Positions 37,904-47,871 of a stretch of 64,000 nucleotides of DNA are shown piece by piece. Both the position numbers and the translations under genes were made by a program. How positions within the stretch are numbered: position 1 is the stretch's first letter; each line of letters starts with the position of its first letter. Source of the stretch: Bacteroidales bacterium UBA3843 (lineage in GTDB: Bacteria; Bacteroidota; Bacteroidia; Bacteroidales; Paludibacteraceae); contig DGHR01000014.1 of the NCBI GenBank assembly GCA_002392745.1, forward strand, positions 62,001-126,000, given 5' to 3'. The notes below the pieces were generated by a model. That model made no database searches. It had not been told where the DNA came from and was given only the letters and a program-made list of their open reading frames with translations.

Positions 37904-39769
37904 TTATCGTCCCATCAGTACAAGCAGGACGCTGATATCATTGGGGCTGACGCCGGGTATGCGTTGTGCTTCTCCGATGGATTTGGGGCGGATGCGGTTC
38001 AGTTTCTGGCGTGCCTCGGTGCTCAGACTCTGTATGCTGTCATAGTCAAACGTATCGGGTATGCGTATCTGCTCCAGGCGTTGCAGTTTCTGCGCTTCCT
38101 GTCGTTCGCGTTTGATATAGCCGGCGTACTTGACTTGAATCTCGCAACTTTCTATGCATTCATCGGAGATTTTCTCCATTCTGGCTTTCAATTCCGGCAG
38201 CACTTCGGACAGCCCCTTGATGCTGACTTGGGGACGCAGCACCAGGTCGCTAATCTTGCATCCCTCGTGCATGGCTGTGCTGCCGTGTTGCTCCAGCCAG
38301 CTGTCTATCTCTCCTTTGCGGACGGTTGTTTGCTGTATATACTCGATGAAATCGGCGCAAGTAGCCTGTTTCTCCTTCAGCAGATGATACCTGTGACTAT
38401 CGGCTAATCCCAATCCGTAACTCTTTTCGGTCAGTCGTTCGTCTGCGTTGTCCTGGCGCAACAGGATGCGGTATTCTGCGCGCGAGGTGAACATCCGGTA
38501 GGGTTCGTCCACACCCTTGTTGACCAAATCATCGATGAGTACACCTATATAACTCTCGTCCCTGCCCATGGTGAACGCATCGCCTCCGTGTACATTCAGG
38601 TGGGCGTTCATACCGGCTACTATTCCCTGGCCTGCGGCTTCTTCATACCCCGTTGTGCCATTGATCTGTCCGGCAAAAAACAGATTTTTAATCTGTTTTG
38701 TCTCCAAGGTATGATGCAGTTGGGTGGGGTCGAAGAAGTCATATTCGATAGCATAGCCTGGACGGTACATGACGACATCCTCCAGACCTTTGATAGTCTT
38801 CAGTCCCGCCAGTTGTACTTGCCATGGCAGGCTGCTGGAGAATCCGTTTGCGTAGTATTCATTGCTGTCCACGCCCTCGGGTTCCAGGAAAATCTGGTGT
38901 GCTTCTTTGTCGGCAAAGGTAACAATCTTGGTTTCTATGCTCGGGCAATACCGCGGTCCGATGCTCTTGATTTGTCCGTTGAAAAGGGGAGAATCTGCCA
39001 GTCCGGCACGCAGTGCTTCGTGAGTCTGCGGGTTGGTGTAGGTAATCCAGCAAGGCATCTGTTTCAGTCCGCGTTTCACTGTGTCGAGATAGGAGAACTG
39101 ATGCCAGTCGTTGTCTCCGTCCTGCCGCACCAACTCGTCGAAATGGATAGAGCGTGCGTCTATGCGCGCAGGAGTGCCTGTCTTCATCCGGTCAGCACGG
39201 AAACCGAGTGCTATCAGTTGTTCGGTTATACCGTATGAGGCGGGCTCGGATGTGCGTCCTCCGGCTATCTGTGTCTTGCCGCAATGCATCAGTCCGTTCA
39301 GGAATGTGCCGTTGGTCAGCACCACTGCTTCGGCTTGCATCTCGATGCCTAAGGCTGTCTTGACACCGCATACCTTATTATCTTTGATAATAAGACCTGT
39401 TACCGTGTCTTGCCATAGGTAGAGGTTCTCGGTGTGGGAGAGTACATGTATCCACTCCTCGATAAACCGTTTGCGGTCGCTCTGGCTGCGCGGAGACCAC
39501 ATAGCCGGTCCCTTGCTTTGATTGAGCAAGCGGAACTGGATAGCGCTTCTGTCCGTAACGATACCCATTTGTCCGCCGAGCGCATCTATCTCACGCACAA
39601 TCTGTCCTTTGGCTATTCCGCCAACTGCCGGGTTGCAACTCATCTGTGCAATCTTGTTCATATCCATGGTGATGAGCAGTGTGCGGCTGCCCATTCGGGC
39701 TGCAGCGCTCGCTGCTTCACATCCGGCATGTCCGGCTCCTACTACTATGACGTCGTATTTGAAATTCAT
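37904..39769 (-). CDS. mnmG: tRNA uridine-5-carboxymethylaminomethyl modification enzyme MnmG (GidA)
   Basis: A 621-residue FAD enzyme that with MnmE installs cmnm5U34 in several tRNAs. The FAD-binding start is [21 protein letters not shown]; further family motifs are [68 protein letters not shown]-like [27 protein letters not shown] and the C-terminal KYAGYIKRE. Length is normal. The gene follows yraN by 24 bases. No mnmE is nearby. Confidence 0.97.
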   Translation of the reverse strand: MNFKYDVIVVGAGHAGCEAASAAARMGSRTLLITMDMNKIAQMSCNPAVGGIAKGQIVREIDALGGQMGIVTDRSAIQFRLLNQSKGPAMWSPRSQSDRKRFIEEWIHVLSHTENLYLWQDTVTGLIIKDNKVCGVKTALGIEMQAEAVVLTNGTFLNGLMHCGKTQIAGGRTSEPASYGITEQLIALGFRADRMKTGTPARIDARSIHFDELVRQDGDNDWHQFSYLDTVKRGLKQMPCWITYTNPQTHEALRAGLADSPLFNGQIKSIGPRYCPSIETKIVTFADKEAHQIFLEPEGVDSNEYYANGFSSSLPWQVQLAGLKTIKGLEDVVMYRPGYAIEYDFFDPTQLHHTLETKQIKNLFFAGQINGTTGYEEAAGQGIVAGMNAHLNVHGGDAFTMGRDESYIGVLIDDLVNKGVDEPYRMFTSRAEYRILLRQDNADERLTEKSYGLGLADSHRYHLLKEKQATCADFIEYIQQTTVRKGEIDSWLEQHGSTAMHEGCKISDLVLRPQVSIKGLSEVLPELKARMEKISDECIESCEIQVKYAGYIKRERQEAQKLQRLEQIRIPDTFDYDSIQSLSTEARQKLNRIRPKSIGEAQRIPGVSPNDISVLLVLMGR

Positions 39770-39793
39770 TCGATGAAATCGACTATTATTGGT

Positions 39794-40243
39794 TTATTTC
39801 TTTTTTCCGTTTACCCCAGTGCTGCGTTTCCATAGCCAAGAGGCAGTATGGCTGCCTTGGCTGATAGTCCGCATATGAGGCGTATAGGCGTTCTCCATAT
39901 GGTTGCGATACACAACCTCGTTGTTCACAGGGTTGATAATCAGGCCTATAATATCAAATCGCGGTTGTTTGTCCGTGTGTGCGTGGCGGATATATGCGTT
40001 GGCGGCAGAGATGATTCTGCGTCTCTTGTTCTCATCTACATACTCTTCCGGCATCCGTTCTCCGAATGCGGACGTGCGCGCCTTGACCTCGACAAAGACT
40101 ATTTCTTTCCTGTTCTCCGCAATCAGGTCTATTTCCAGGTGTCCCAGCCGCCAGTTGTGCTCAACGACACGCAACCCCTTTTTCTCCAGCATCCGTGCGG
40201 CTTCCGTCTCGCCTAATATACCAATCGGATTTGTTACAAACAT
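39794..40243 (-). CDS. yraN: YraN/UPF0102 family nuclease-like protein
   Basis: A 149-residue protein. The family core is GILGETEAARMLEKKGLRVVEHNWR, LEIDLIAENRKEIVFVEVKAR (the E...D...ExK arrangement of a Holliday-junction-resolvase-like fold) and RRRIISAANAYI. The C-terminus past about residue 120 is longer and more polar than in most relatives and ends in GVNGKKK. Nuclease activity of the family is uncertain. It starts four bases after rodA on the same strand and belongs to the mre block. Confidence 0.88.
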   Translation of the reverse strand: MFVTNPIGILGETEAARMLEKKGLRVVEHNWRLGHLEIDLIAENRKEIVFVEVKARTSAFGERMPEEYVDENKRRRIISAANAYIRHAHTDKQPRFDIIGLIINPVNNEVVYRNHMENAYTPHMRTISQGSHTASWLWKRSTGVNGKKK

Positions 40244-40246
40244 GCC

Positions 40247-41710
40247 TTATCTCAATTGCTCCATTCGTGCCGCATCCAGTCGCAGCAGGATAAACAACAG
40301 CAGCGTAAATCCCCAGAGCGAACTACCGCCGTAGCTGAAGAACGGAAGCGGGATGCCGATAACCGGCAGCAGGCCGAGCACCATACCTACATTGATAGTG
40401 AGGTGGAACAGGAATATGCCTGCTACCGCATACGCGTATATCTGCGTGAACGTGCTGCGCTGCCGTTCCGCAATCAGTATCAGTCTCAGTATAAAATACA
40501 GGTACACCAGCAGGACGGCTACCGAGCCTACGAATCCCCATTCCTCGCCTACGGTGCAGAAAATGAAGTCTGTGTCCTGTTCGGGGACAAACTGCAGTTT
40601 GGTTTGCGTCCCCTTGAGATACCCTTTTCCGAAGAACCGTCCCGAACCGATGGCAATACGTGCCTGGTTCACATTGTATCCGGCTCCGGCAGGGTCCTCT
40701 TTCATACCCAGCAGCACTTCGATACGGATGCGCTGGTGGGGTTGGAGTACACGGGTGAAGACAAAATCACACGCCTGCGTATACCCGATACACACAATGC
40801 TGAATGCCGTCACCAGCAGCAGCCGGTATTTGCGGAAATAGACGCTGACGACCGCCGTATAAACGGCTAATCCGACCACAATAGCGGTAGCCACCCAGTT
40901 GAAAGGCACGCTCCACCAGATGTTGATCAGCAGGCATATCCCATAAATGACAGCTACGCTGCCGGACAGGATCAGTGCCTGGTACCGCATATAATGCTCT
41001 TTGCAGACAAAATATATCTCTACGGCGGTCAGCAGCAGCATACAGCTGAGTATACCTACACTGCCGCTGCCCAAAGGCAATGCAATAGTGCCGAACCGGA
41101 TACTGATGATAAACAGCGCCACGGCCGCCACTCCGCACCATAAGATATATCCGCTCATGCCCTGGCGGTAGAAGACCAGCAAGAAAGCGGCAAACACCAG
41201 TGCCGAGCCGGTCTCTTTTTGCAGTATCATGATAATCAGACACGGTACGCCTATAATCAGGAAAGGTACGATTAAATCGCGCCAAGTCCGTACTTTGTAT
41301 TCATATCTGCTCATGTATTTGGCTATCGTCAGCGCCACAATACATTTGGCAAACTCCGCGGGTTGCAGACTGACGGGTCCGAGGGAAATCCAACTGAGCG
41401 AACCCTTGATATCCCGCGCGAGGAAGGGCGTAACCAGCAACAGAAGGAGCATCGCCCCATAAGCGATATAGGCGAGCACGTCGTAGGTCTTGTAGTCAAT
41501 CATGAGCAGTACGCCGCCCAAGACGAGCGAACCCAAAATCCATGCAAACTGTTTACCGGCGCGGTTGGAGAAATCGAAGATACTGGTCTGGTCGAACGTA
41601 TAGCTGGCTCCGTAGATATTCAGCCACCCGAACAGCACCAGCACAAGAAAAATGCCGATGGTCTGCCAATCTACATGCTGTAATATGTTACCATTTCTTG
41701 ACGCTCTCAT
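40247..41710 (-). CDS. rodA: Rod-shape glycosyltransferase RodA (SEDS family)
   Basis: A 487-residue polytopic protein with about ten membrane helices, which polymerises lipid II glycan strands in the elongasome together with PBP2. Visible family segments are WISLGPVSLQPAEFAKCIVALTIAKYM, IGSGRFFGKGYLKGTQTKLQFVPEQDTDFIF (split over the large loop) and LLPVIGIPLPFFSYGGSSLW near the C-terminus. It is longer than typical RodA (about 370-420) owing to extra hydrophobic and loop segments between residues 190 and 300, a feature seen in Bacteroidales. Its start overlaps mrdA by 23 bases. Confidence 0.93.
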   Translation of the reverse strand: MRASRNGNILQHVDWQTIGIFLVLVLFGWLNIYGASYTFDQTSIFDFSNRAGKQFAWILGSLVLGGVLLMIDYKTYDVLAYIAYGAMLLLLLVTPFLARDIKGSLSWISLGPVSLQPAEFAKCIVALTIAKYMSRYEYKVRTWRDLIVPFLIIGVPCLIIMILQKETGSALVFAAFLLVFYRQGMSGYILWCGVAAVALFIISIRFGTIALPLGSGSVGILSCMLLLTAVEIYFVCKEHYMRYQALILSGSVAVIYGICLLINIWWSVPFNWVATAIVVGLAVYTAVVSVYFRKYRLLLVTAFSIVCIGYTQACDFVFTRVLQPHQRIRIEVLLGMKEDPAGAGYNVNQARIAIGSGRFFGKGYLKGTQTKLQFVPEQDTDFIFCTVGEEWGFVGSVAVLLVYLYFILRLILIAERQRSTFTQIYAYAVAGIFLFHLTINVGMVLGLLPVIGIPLPFFSYGGSSLWGFTLLLFILLRLDAARMEQLR

Positions 41711-43526
41711 TTAATACTGCTCCTGCTATGCGGTTCTTTAAATCTTTGCGTTTCACTGTTCCGGTCAGGTATTGCTCGAACATCATACTGGCAATCGGGC
41801 ACGCCCAAGTGGCTCCGAATCCCGCGTTCTCAACGATGACAGCAACCGCTATCTGCGGGTCATCCACCGGTGCAAAACCAATAAAAATAGCGTGGTCTCT
41901 ACCATGTGAGTTTTGAGCCGTGCCGGTCTTTCCCGCTGTTTCTATGCCCTCTATCGGATAGTGGCGTCCGGTACCATAAACCATCACACGGTGCATCCCC
42001 TCTTTGACGACTGCGTAATGCTTCTGCGCAATATTTAGTCTGTGTACATGCTGCAACATCGAGTCGTTTTTGTTCAGGTGGGGTGTAATGTAATACCCCT
42101 CATTGGCAATCGTGGCCGCCTGGTTTGCCAGTTGGAGCGGCGTCACCAAAATCTCTCCCTGACCGATACTCAGCGAGCGGATGGTAATGGCTTTCCAGCC
42201 CGTCTTGCCATAATAACGGTCGAAATACTTGATGCTCGGGATGCTTCCGGAGGATTGTTCGTTCAGGTCTGTGTCCGTGAATTTCTGTCCGAAGCCAAAG
42301 CTCATCACATCATTTCTCCACAGTTCGTAGCGATGCCGGAAGTCCTCGTTGTCCTTGCCATAGCCATCCAGCTGGAGCACATCGCGGAAGGCGCACCAGA
42401 AATAGGGGTTGCAACTCTGCTCAATGGCTTTCTCCAAAGCGACAGGAGAGCCGTGATGGTGGGTACACTTGATAGGAGTGCTGCCCGGTCCGGAGCAGGG
42501 ATAGAGCGTGTTAGGCGTAATCGCTCCTTGTTGCAGGCATACCAAGGCCTGGATGGTTTTGAAGGTGGAGCCCGGCGGATAAGTGGCTTGCGTAGCGCGG
42601 TTGAGCAATGGTTTGGTAGGGTCCTGCAGCAGTGTGTTGTAGTTCTTGCTGCGTTCTTTGCCGACCAGCACTTTCGGATTCCACGAGGGGTTGGAAACGA
42701 GTGCCAGAATCTCACCGGTCTTAGGTTCAATGGCCACAGCGCTGCCAATCTTGCCTGCCAAGAGCTGTTCCGCCAGTATCTGAAGCTGTATGTCCAGTGT
42801 GGTGTACAAATCCGTTCCCGCCACTGCTGTTCTGTCCAGTTCGCCGTCCTGATAACTGCCTTGCATACGTCCGCGCGAGTCGCGCATGAGGATTTCCACG
42901 CCTTTTTCTCCGCGCAACTGCTTCTCGTAGGTTCGCTCCAGTCCATCGCGTCCGGAATAGTCTCCGCGGGAATAATAGCTATCCCTGTCCAGGTCGTTTT
43001 GGTTGACCTCTCCCACCGAGCCCAGGACATGTGCGGCAGCGTTGTAGGTATAGTCACGCAAAGTGCGTTTCTGGATATGCACTCCGGGGAACATGAACAT
43101 TGACTCCTGGAGCGTAGCTATATCCTCTTTTTTCAGCTGGCTCATGAACACCTGCGGCGTCCACCGCGAGTAGCCGCGGTTTTTGCGTTTGTCTTTTATC
43201 TCGCTGATGCGTTCGTCGAATTCCTGACGGCTTATCTGCAGACACTCGCAGAAATGCGCGGTGTCCCAATCCGCATCCATATCGCGCATCACCATTGTGA
43301 TTTCGTATATAGGCTGATTGAAGACCAGCAGTTTGCCGTTGCGGTCGTAGATGAGTCCGCGCGAGGGATAAATAGTCTGCTTTACCAGCGCGTTGTTGTC
43401 CGCCTGGTCGCGTGTGGATTGGTCGATGACTTGCAGGTAAAACAACCGGATGATATATACCAAGACAACACCAATGGCTATTCCACTGATTACGAAACGT
43501 CGTCTATAGTATTGGTCATTAATCAT
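41688..43526 (-). CDS. mrdA: Penicillin-binding protein 2 (elongation transpeptidase)
   Basis: A 612-residue class B PBP with one N-terminal anchor (FVISGIAIGVVLVYIIRLFYL). The non-penicillin-binding part has RGLIYDRNGKLLVFN and GKIGSAVAIEPKTGEILALVS. The transpeptidase carries the serine in PPGSTFKTIQAL (SxxK), the second motif region near EQSCNPYFW and KTGTAQNSHG (KTG). It crosslinks the glycan made by RodA on the periplasmic face. It overlaps mreD by four bases and rodA by 23, the usual mreBCD-mrdAB order. Confidence 0.96.
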   Translation of the reverse strand: MINDQYYRRRFVISGIAIGVVLVYIIRLFYLQVIDQSTRDQADNNALVKQTIYPSRGLIYDRNGKLLVFNQPIYEITMVMRDMDADWDTAHFCECLQISRQEFDERISEIKDKRKNRGYSRWTPQVFMSQLKKEDIATLQESMFMFPGVHIQKRTLRDYTYNAAAHVLGSVGEVNQNDLDRDSYYSRGDYSGRDGLERTYEKQLRGEKGVEILMRDSRGRMQGSYQDGELDRTAVAGTDLYTTLDIQLQILAEQLLAGKIGSAVAIEPKTGEILALVSNPSWNPKVLVGKERSKNYNTLLQDPTKPLLNRATQATYPPGSTFKTIQALVCLQQGAITPNTLYPCSGPGSTPIKCTHHHGSPVALEKAIEQSCNPYFWCAFRDVLQLDGYGKDNEDFRHRYELWRNDVMSFGFGQKFTDTDLNEQSSGSIPSIKYFDRYYGKTGWKAITIRSLSIGQGEILVTPLQLANQAATIANEGYYITPHLNKNDSMLQHVHRLNIAQKHYAVVKEGMHRVMVYGTGRHYPIEGIETAGKTGTAQNSHGRDHAIFIGFAPVDDPQIAVAVIVENAGFGATWACPIASMMFEQYLTGTVKRKDLKNRIAGAVLNESVKKW

Positions 43527-44017
43527 CTGTTAGTCAGCATGTTATATCCAAGAATGATACCAATCGTCAAAATGCTGCTTACGGCTGTTTCCAGCAAAAC
43601 AAATCCCAGATGAGTCCATCCCCAGGAGGCAATCATAAACACCATCAGATGGTGTACGACCACCAAAACCGCTGTATATTTCACCATCGCCTCCAGTCCC
43701 AGACTATGTATGCTGATTTGTTCGTTCAGTCGGTCCTTGTCGTTGACGATAACCCCCAATAAATACGGCCGGATGAACATAACCAGAATACATGCCGCCA
43801 TATGAATACCGGGCGTATTGCAGAAGACGTCCATGACCAGTCCCACTGCCGCCCCGATGAACATATCGGCGCTATGAGGCAGTGTGATAGGCATCATCAG
43901 GAGGCAGAGGATGTAGATATAGGGGTGGCACACACCGAGCAGTTGCAGTTGGTTGAAGAGCAGCACCTGCAACACCATTACCAGTACATATCGGCCGATT
44001 TGTTTAGTCCAATCCAT
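43523..44017 (-). CDS. mreD: Rod shape-determining protein MreD
   Basis: A 164-residue inner-membrane protein with five or six hydrophobic segments (for example IYILCLLMMPITLP and MFIGAAVGLVMDVFCNTPGIHMAACILVMFI, the latter containing the conserved G-x-x-x-D-x-x-x-x-x-x-P-G pattern of MreD). It overlaps mreC by 14 bases and mrdA by four. Identification rests on position plus hydrophobic profile, because the family is weakly conserved. Confidence 0.9.
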   Translation of the reverse strand: MDWTKQIGRYVLVMVLQVLLFNQLQLLGVCHPYIYILCLLMMPITLPHSADMFIGAAVGLVMDVFCNTPGIHMAACILVMFIRPYLLGVIVNDKDRLNEQISIHSLGLEAMVKYTAVLVVVHHLMVFMIASWGWTHLGFVLLETAVSSILTIGIILGYNMLTNR

Positions 44018-44828
44018 CTTCCAGTTCCTCCAATTCCGCCTGATGGGCGTTGTTGACTACTTCCACATATTTCAACCGCTTGAAGTTGGTATGCAGCCGT
44101 ATGCGAATCGTATAGTACGACTCGCCCTCCTTCAGAGTGCTGTTTTCCACGATTCCAACGGGTATTCCTTCGGGAAAGACAGGGCTCAGACCGCTGGTAA
44201 CAATCGTGTCTCCAGGGTTGACAACCATATGAGAGGCGACATCGGTCAGCAAGGCGAAGCGACTGTCTTTTCCATCCCATTGCAGGGTGCCGATATAGTC
44301 GTTCTTGCTGAACCGGCAGCTCAGATTCGTGCGGGTGTTGATAACCGGCAGCACGATACTATAGTGCGTACCGACTGTCTTGACGATACCTACCACGCCC
44401 TCGCTATTGAGCACTCCCTGTCCTTTCAACAGACCGTCTTTACGCCCGCGGTTGATAGTGATATAGTTGTGGACCTCGTGTGTGGTCATCTGTACCACTT
44501 TGGCGGGGATAAAGTGAATGTTTTTGTCCGCCGGAATCATGTAATTGCCCAACAGCGAATCCTCCGCCAAGCCGTTCAGGTATGTCAGCCGGTCGCGCAG
44601 TTCCGCGTTCTCGCGTGCCAGCAATTCGTTTTGGCTGCGCAGACTGAAATAGCCCTTTGTGTTGCTGATTTGTTCGTTTTGCCATGCGACAAAAGTGTTA
44701 GCACTGCTCAGCATACTGCTACGCGGAGCAGGGTTATTATAGCCTATCAGCAAAAAAGCAACAACTTCCAGGGTTATGAACACAAGGAAGTTGCTATAAC
44801 GCAGCAGTATTTTCAACAGGTTCTGCAT
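44004..44828 (-). CDS. mreC: Rod shape-determining protein MreC
   Basis: A 274-residue bitopic protein: N-terminal anchor (FLVFITLEVVAFLLIGY), a coiled-coil (about 55-85, LRSQNELLARENAELRDRL), then the periplasmic beta domain with FIPAKVVQM, YITINRGRKDGLLKGQGVLNSEGVVGIVKTV, LLTDVASHMVVNPGDTIVTSGLSPVFPEGIPVG, all standard for MreC. It links MreB filaments to PBP2/RodA. The last 20 residues are acidic (EELEDGLD). It lies 21 bases after mreB. Confidence 0.95.
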   Translation of the reverse strand: MQNLLKILLRYSNFLVFITLEVVAFLLIGYNNPAPRSSMLSSANTFVAWQNEQISNTKGYFSLRSQNELLARENAELRDRLTYLNGLAEDSLLGNYMIPADKNIHFIPAKVVQMTTHEVHNYITINRGRKDGLLKGQGVLNSEGVVGIVKTVGTHYSIVLPVINTRTNLSCRFSKNDYIGTLQWDGKDSRFALLTDVASHMVVNPGDTIVTSGLSPVFPEGIPVGIVENSTLKEGESYYTIRIRLHTNFKRLKYVEVVNNAHQAELEELEDGLD

Positions 44829-44849
44829 AGCCGATGTCGCGGCTCCCGA

Positions 44850-45869
44850 TTATCGAATCAGGAAGCCGAAGTTATTCACGTTTTTCAGTGCTACGCCGGT
44901 ACCGCGTGCGACAGAGTGCAGAGGGTCGTCCGCCACGTGGAACGGAATAGTAATCTTGTCCGTGAGTCGTTTAGCCAGACCGTGCAGCAATGCGCCACCA
45001 CCCGCCAGATAAATTCCGCGCTTCACGATATCGGAGTACAACTCAGGCGGAGTAGCCTCCAGCGCCTGCAGGATAGCGCCCTCAATCTTGCTGACACTCT
45101 TCTCCAGGCAGTGAGAAATCTCCTGGTAGCTGACCGGTACAGACATAGGAAGGGCTGTCACCTTGTTAGGTCCGACAACAATGAAATCCTCCGGAGCGTC
45201 CTCCAATTCGGGCAGCGCCGAGCCCACCTGAATCTTAATGCGTTCCGCCGTCGGTTCATCGATGCGCAGGTTGTGCATACGGCCCATGTACTCGATAATA
45301 TCCTGGTTGAAGTCATCTCCTGCAATCTTGATGGATTTGTTGCTGACGATACCTCCCAGCGAGATAACGGCAATCTCGGTAGTACCACCACCGATATCCA
45401 CAATCATACATCCCTCCGGGCTTTCCACGTCGATACCGATACCGATAGCCGCCGCCATCGGTTCGTAAATCATATAGATGTCTCGTCCACCGGCATGCTC
45501 CGACGAGTCGCGCACGGCACGTATCTCCACTTCGGTAGAACCGGAAGGAATACAAACGACCATACGGATAGAAGGCGTGAACAGTCGTGCCTGCTTAGGA
45601 ATCATCTTGATCATTCCGCGAATCATCATCTCGCACGCATAGAAATCGGCGATAACGCCATCGCGCAACGGTCTTACGGTGCGAATCATGTTTCCGCCCT
45701 TACCAATCATCTGTTGCGCCTTTCGGCCAACGGCAACCATTTTGTTGTCTGCCATCGAGATTGCCACTACAGAGGGTTCGTCCACCACCACTTTGTCATC
45801 GCACATGATGATGGTATTGGCTGTACCCAAGTCAATCGCAATCTCCTGTGTAAAAGAAAAAAGTCCCAT
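44850..45869 (-). CDS. mreB: Rod shape-determining actin homologue MreB
   Basis: A 339-residue actin-fold ATPase that organises lateral wall synthesis. Motifs: IAIDLGTANTIIM (phosphate 1), GVIADFYACEMMIRGMI, MIYEPMAAAIGIGIDVESPEGCMIVDIGGGTTEIAVISLGG (connect 1 and phosphate 2), ERIKIQVGSA and IYLAGGGALLHGLAKRL (adenosine motif). It heads the whole minus-strand mre block from a clear promoter (45946-45976). A period-7 repeat occupies the bases just upstream of its start codon. Confidence 0.97.
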   Translation of the reverse strand: MGLFSFTQEIAIDLGTANTIIMCDDKVVVDEPSVVAISMADNKMVAVGRKAQQMIGKGGNMIRTVRPLRDGVIADFYACEMMIRGMIKMIPKQARLFTPSIRMVVCIPSGSTEVEIRAVRDSSEHAGGRDIYMIYEPMAAAIGIGIDVESPEGCMIVDIGGGTTEIAVISLGGIVSNKSIKIAGDDFNQDIIEYMGRMHNLRIDEPTAERIKIQVGSALPELEDAPEDFIVVGPNKVTALPMSVPVSYQEISHCLEKSVSKIEGAILQALEATPPELYSDIVKRGIYLAGGGALLHGLAKRLTDKITIPFHVADDPLHSVARGTGVALKNVNNFGFLIR

Positions 45870-45876
45870 AATTATT

Positions 45877-45911
45877 ATTTACGATTTAATCATTTACCAT
45901 TTAGTCATTAA
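45877..45911. repeat. Heptad repeat (5 units) in the mreB leader
   Basis: ATTTACG, ATTTAAT, CATTTAC, CATTTAG, TCATTAA, directly before the mreB start codon. Less uniform than the other arrays but in strict 7-base steps. Confidence 0.6.
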
Positions 45912-45945
45912 CGGTGCGTAATCATGCAAACTATGAAAAAGCGCA

Positions 45946-45976
45946 CAAAGATACAACAATTTTTTCATATGTGCAA
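45946..45976 (-). promoter_or_regulatory. Promoter of the mreB block
   Basis: Minus strand TTGCACATATG (45966-45976) and TATCTTTG (45946-45953), 20 bases between TTG and TA. Confidence 0.8.
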
Positions 45977-46105
45977 GCGCGTGCGTACTTTTTTAGCAAG
46001 AAGGGTGTGATTTATGCAGAATCATTGTTGTTTCGGGCGGTTGCTTTTCCCCGAATCCGCCGTGGAACGCGGAAGTTATTGCCGCATCTATGGAAGAGAC
46101 GGGGA

Positions 46106-47584
46106 TTATTTCAAAGATATTTTCAGGGCGTATGCGCGCAACCAGTTGTCAATGTTGTCTATCGCCGGGTTGATATGTCTGCGGACAATCTGGCGCCGAT
46201 GGTATATGGTCTGTTTCTGCACATTGAGCAAAATGCTCATATCGTCGTCGGAAGCTCCAATGACCGCCAGAATGACAAACTGCATGTCTGATTCGGTGAG
46301 GTCGGGATATTCCGTTCTCAACCGGCTGATAGCCCCGTCGAGCGAGTTGTCGATACGTGCAACCAGTTGGTCCAGACTCTCTTTGTTCATCATCAGTTGT
46401 TCATCGCGGTACGTCTGCAGCCATTTCGGGAACTCCACTTCATTGCCTTTCATGCGTTGCAGTTCAATCTCCCTGGTCAGTTTGACCTTCTGTTGCAGCC
46501 GTTCGAGCGCCAGTTCCAACTGGAGTGTGTATTTGTCGTGCAGCGCCCGTATCTGCATTGCCTGCTCATGTCTGCGGTGCTGCCAGTATCTCCAGAGCAC
46601 GACCATGAGTGTGACAGCGAGCGCCAGCAGCAGAACCAGAATGACCGAGACAGTCTGTTGCCACTGTCTCTCTCGCTGCGCCTCCTCGGTACGCTGTTTC
46701 TCCCGTTCCACGTCATAATGGAGCGCGAGAGCATATGTCCGTGCTCCGGCATCACGCTGCAGTTCCTCAATCTTGCGGTCATAGAGGTTCAGCAATCCGC
46801 TGTATGCCTCTTCGGTCGCTCCCTGCTGCAACTGTATTTTGCTCCGGAAATAGGCATAGCTCTGTTCGAACCAATAGGCGTACGCCGAGTCTTTGGGTTG
46901 CAGAAACTCCAGATAATACGCCGCCGAGTCTGTCTGTCCGTCCGCCAGATACAATTCTATGATTTCCGCGTAACGGGTCCGCACACCATAGTCCTCTGCC
47001 AGACTCCGGCAGGCCTGCATAAGTCCGGATTTATTCTCCGGTTCGCAGTATTGGTAATAGTATGCCGCAATGTCCTGCGACAGCATATTATTTCCGATGG
47101 AATCGGCAATTTCAGCAGCTATTTGGAAATAAGCACGTGCAGAATCGAGGTCACCTCCGATGATTCCGTAAGTGCGGGCGATATCGCGGTAGGCGCATGC
47201 CAAATAAGTAGCGTCCAAATCAGCGTCCAGCATAGGAATGGATTTCTTGTAATAATCCTGCGCCAAATCGTACAGCATCTCGCTTTCGGATGTGTTTCCC
47301 AGATGGAACCACGTCAGTCCCAGCAACCTGTTTCTTTTCGCCTTGTTCTCCGGTCTCAGGTCCGAAGGGTCAATCTGCAACAAAGTGTTCTCCGCCTGCT
47401 TCAGGAAAAAAGTGGATTCCTCGTAGTGGCTTGCATGGTTGGACGATGTGCCGGAGTTGTAGAACTGCTCCGCTTCGCGCAGTTGCTCCGTTCCTTTGGA
47501 GTCGTGCGCCCGGCAACTGAAGAACCCGAACGGCAATCCCAGCAGGATTGCAACTATCTGCAGTATGGTTGTTTTTCTATGCAT
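46106..47584 (-). CDS. Membrane-anchored TPR regulator with LuxR-like C-terminus
   Basis: A 492-residue protein: signal/lipoprotein-like start (MHRKTTILQIVAILLGLPFGFFSC), TPR-like helices in the periplasm (about 30-300), one membrane helix (VSVILVLLLALAVTLMVVLW, about 316-335), a coiled-coil (345-390), and a C-terminal region LTESDMQFVILAVIGASDDDMSILL plus VQKQTIYHRRQIVRRHI. The latter looks like a LuxR/GerE-type HTH (L-T-x-x-E start, then recognition helix). It is the counterpart of the AraC-type regulator at 16740. It is transcribed divergently from the unknown protein and surface-protein genes at 47994-53899, which may be its targets. Confidence 0.75.
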   Translation of the reverse strand: MHRKTTILQIVAILLGLPFGFFSCRAHDSKGTEQLREAEQFYNSGTSSNHASHYEESTFFLKQAENTLLQIDPSDLRPENKAKRNRLLGLTWFHLGNTSESEMLYDLAQDYYKKSIPMLDADLDATYLACAYRDIARTYGIIGGDLDSARAYFQIAAEIADSIGNNMLSQDIAAYYYQYCEPENKSGLMQACRSLAEDYGVRTRYAEIIELYLADGQTDSAAYYLEFLQPKDSAYAYWFEQSYAYFRSKIQLQQGATEEAYSGLLNLYDRKIEELQRDAGARTYALALHYDVEREKQRTEEAQRERQWQQTVSVILVLLLALAVTLMVVLWRYWQHRRHEQAMQIRALHDKYTLQLELALERLQQKVKLTREIELQRMKGNEVEFPKWLQTYRDEQLMMNKESLDQLVARIDNSLDGAISRLRTEYPDLTESDMQFVILAVIGASDDDMSILLNVQKQTIYHRRQIVRRHINPAIDNIDNWLRAYALKISLK

Positions 47585-47621
47585 GGTATGGCAAAAAGCG
47601 GTATTCGAAGAATTTTGCTTG

Positions 47622-47653
47622 CAAAATTAGCACAAATTTTCCGTATATGCAAA
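47622..47653 (-). promoter_or_regulatory. Promoter of the TPR/LuxR-like regulator
   Basis: Minus strand TTTGCATATAC (47643-47653) and TAATTTTG (47622-47629), 20 bases between TTG and TA. Confidence 0.8.
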
Positions 47654-47723
47654 TTTCAAGCCTATATTCTTGCATTTTTTGTGCACGCGGAAACACTTTG
47701 GATGCAGAGAAAGCGCCAAAAAA

Positions 47724-47755
47724 TTTGCATATATCATGAAAAAGTATTATCTTTG
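47724..47755 (+). promoter_or_regulatory. Promoter reading toward the 244-residue unknown protein
   Basis: TTTGCATATAT (47724-47734) and TATCTTTG (47748-47755), 20 bases between TTG and TA. The start of translation is about 230 bases further on, past the 22-bp repeat. Confidence 0.8.
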
Positions 47756-47871
47756 CAACGTGTTAAAATTTCAAAACGCGAAAAGCGACTATAAACGCTT
47801 GAAAACAAGACAGATACACGAAACAAAAATTTATAAAGTCTAGGATTAGTCAAGAACGCCCTTAGAAATAC

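Noticed and set aside
43953..45911. 652-codon plus-strand open frame
   Set aside because: It is the antisense shadow of mreB and mreC, which are beyond doubt; no family, start signal or promoter supports it.
46367..47794. 475-codon plus-strand open frame
   Set aside because: Antisense to the TPR regulator gene; low-complexity shadow translation.
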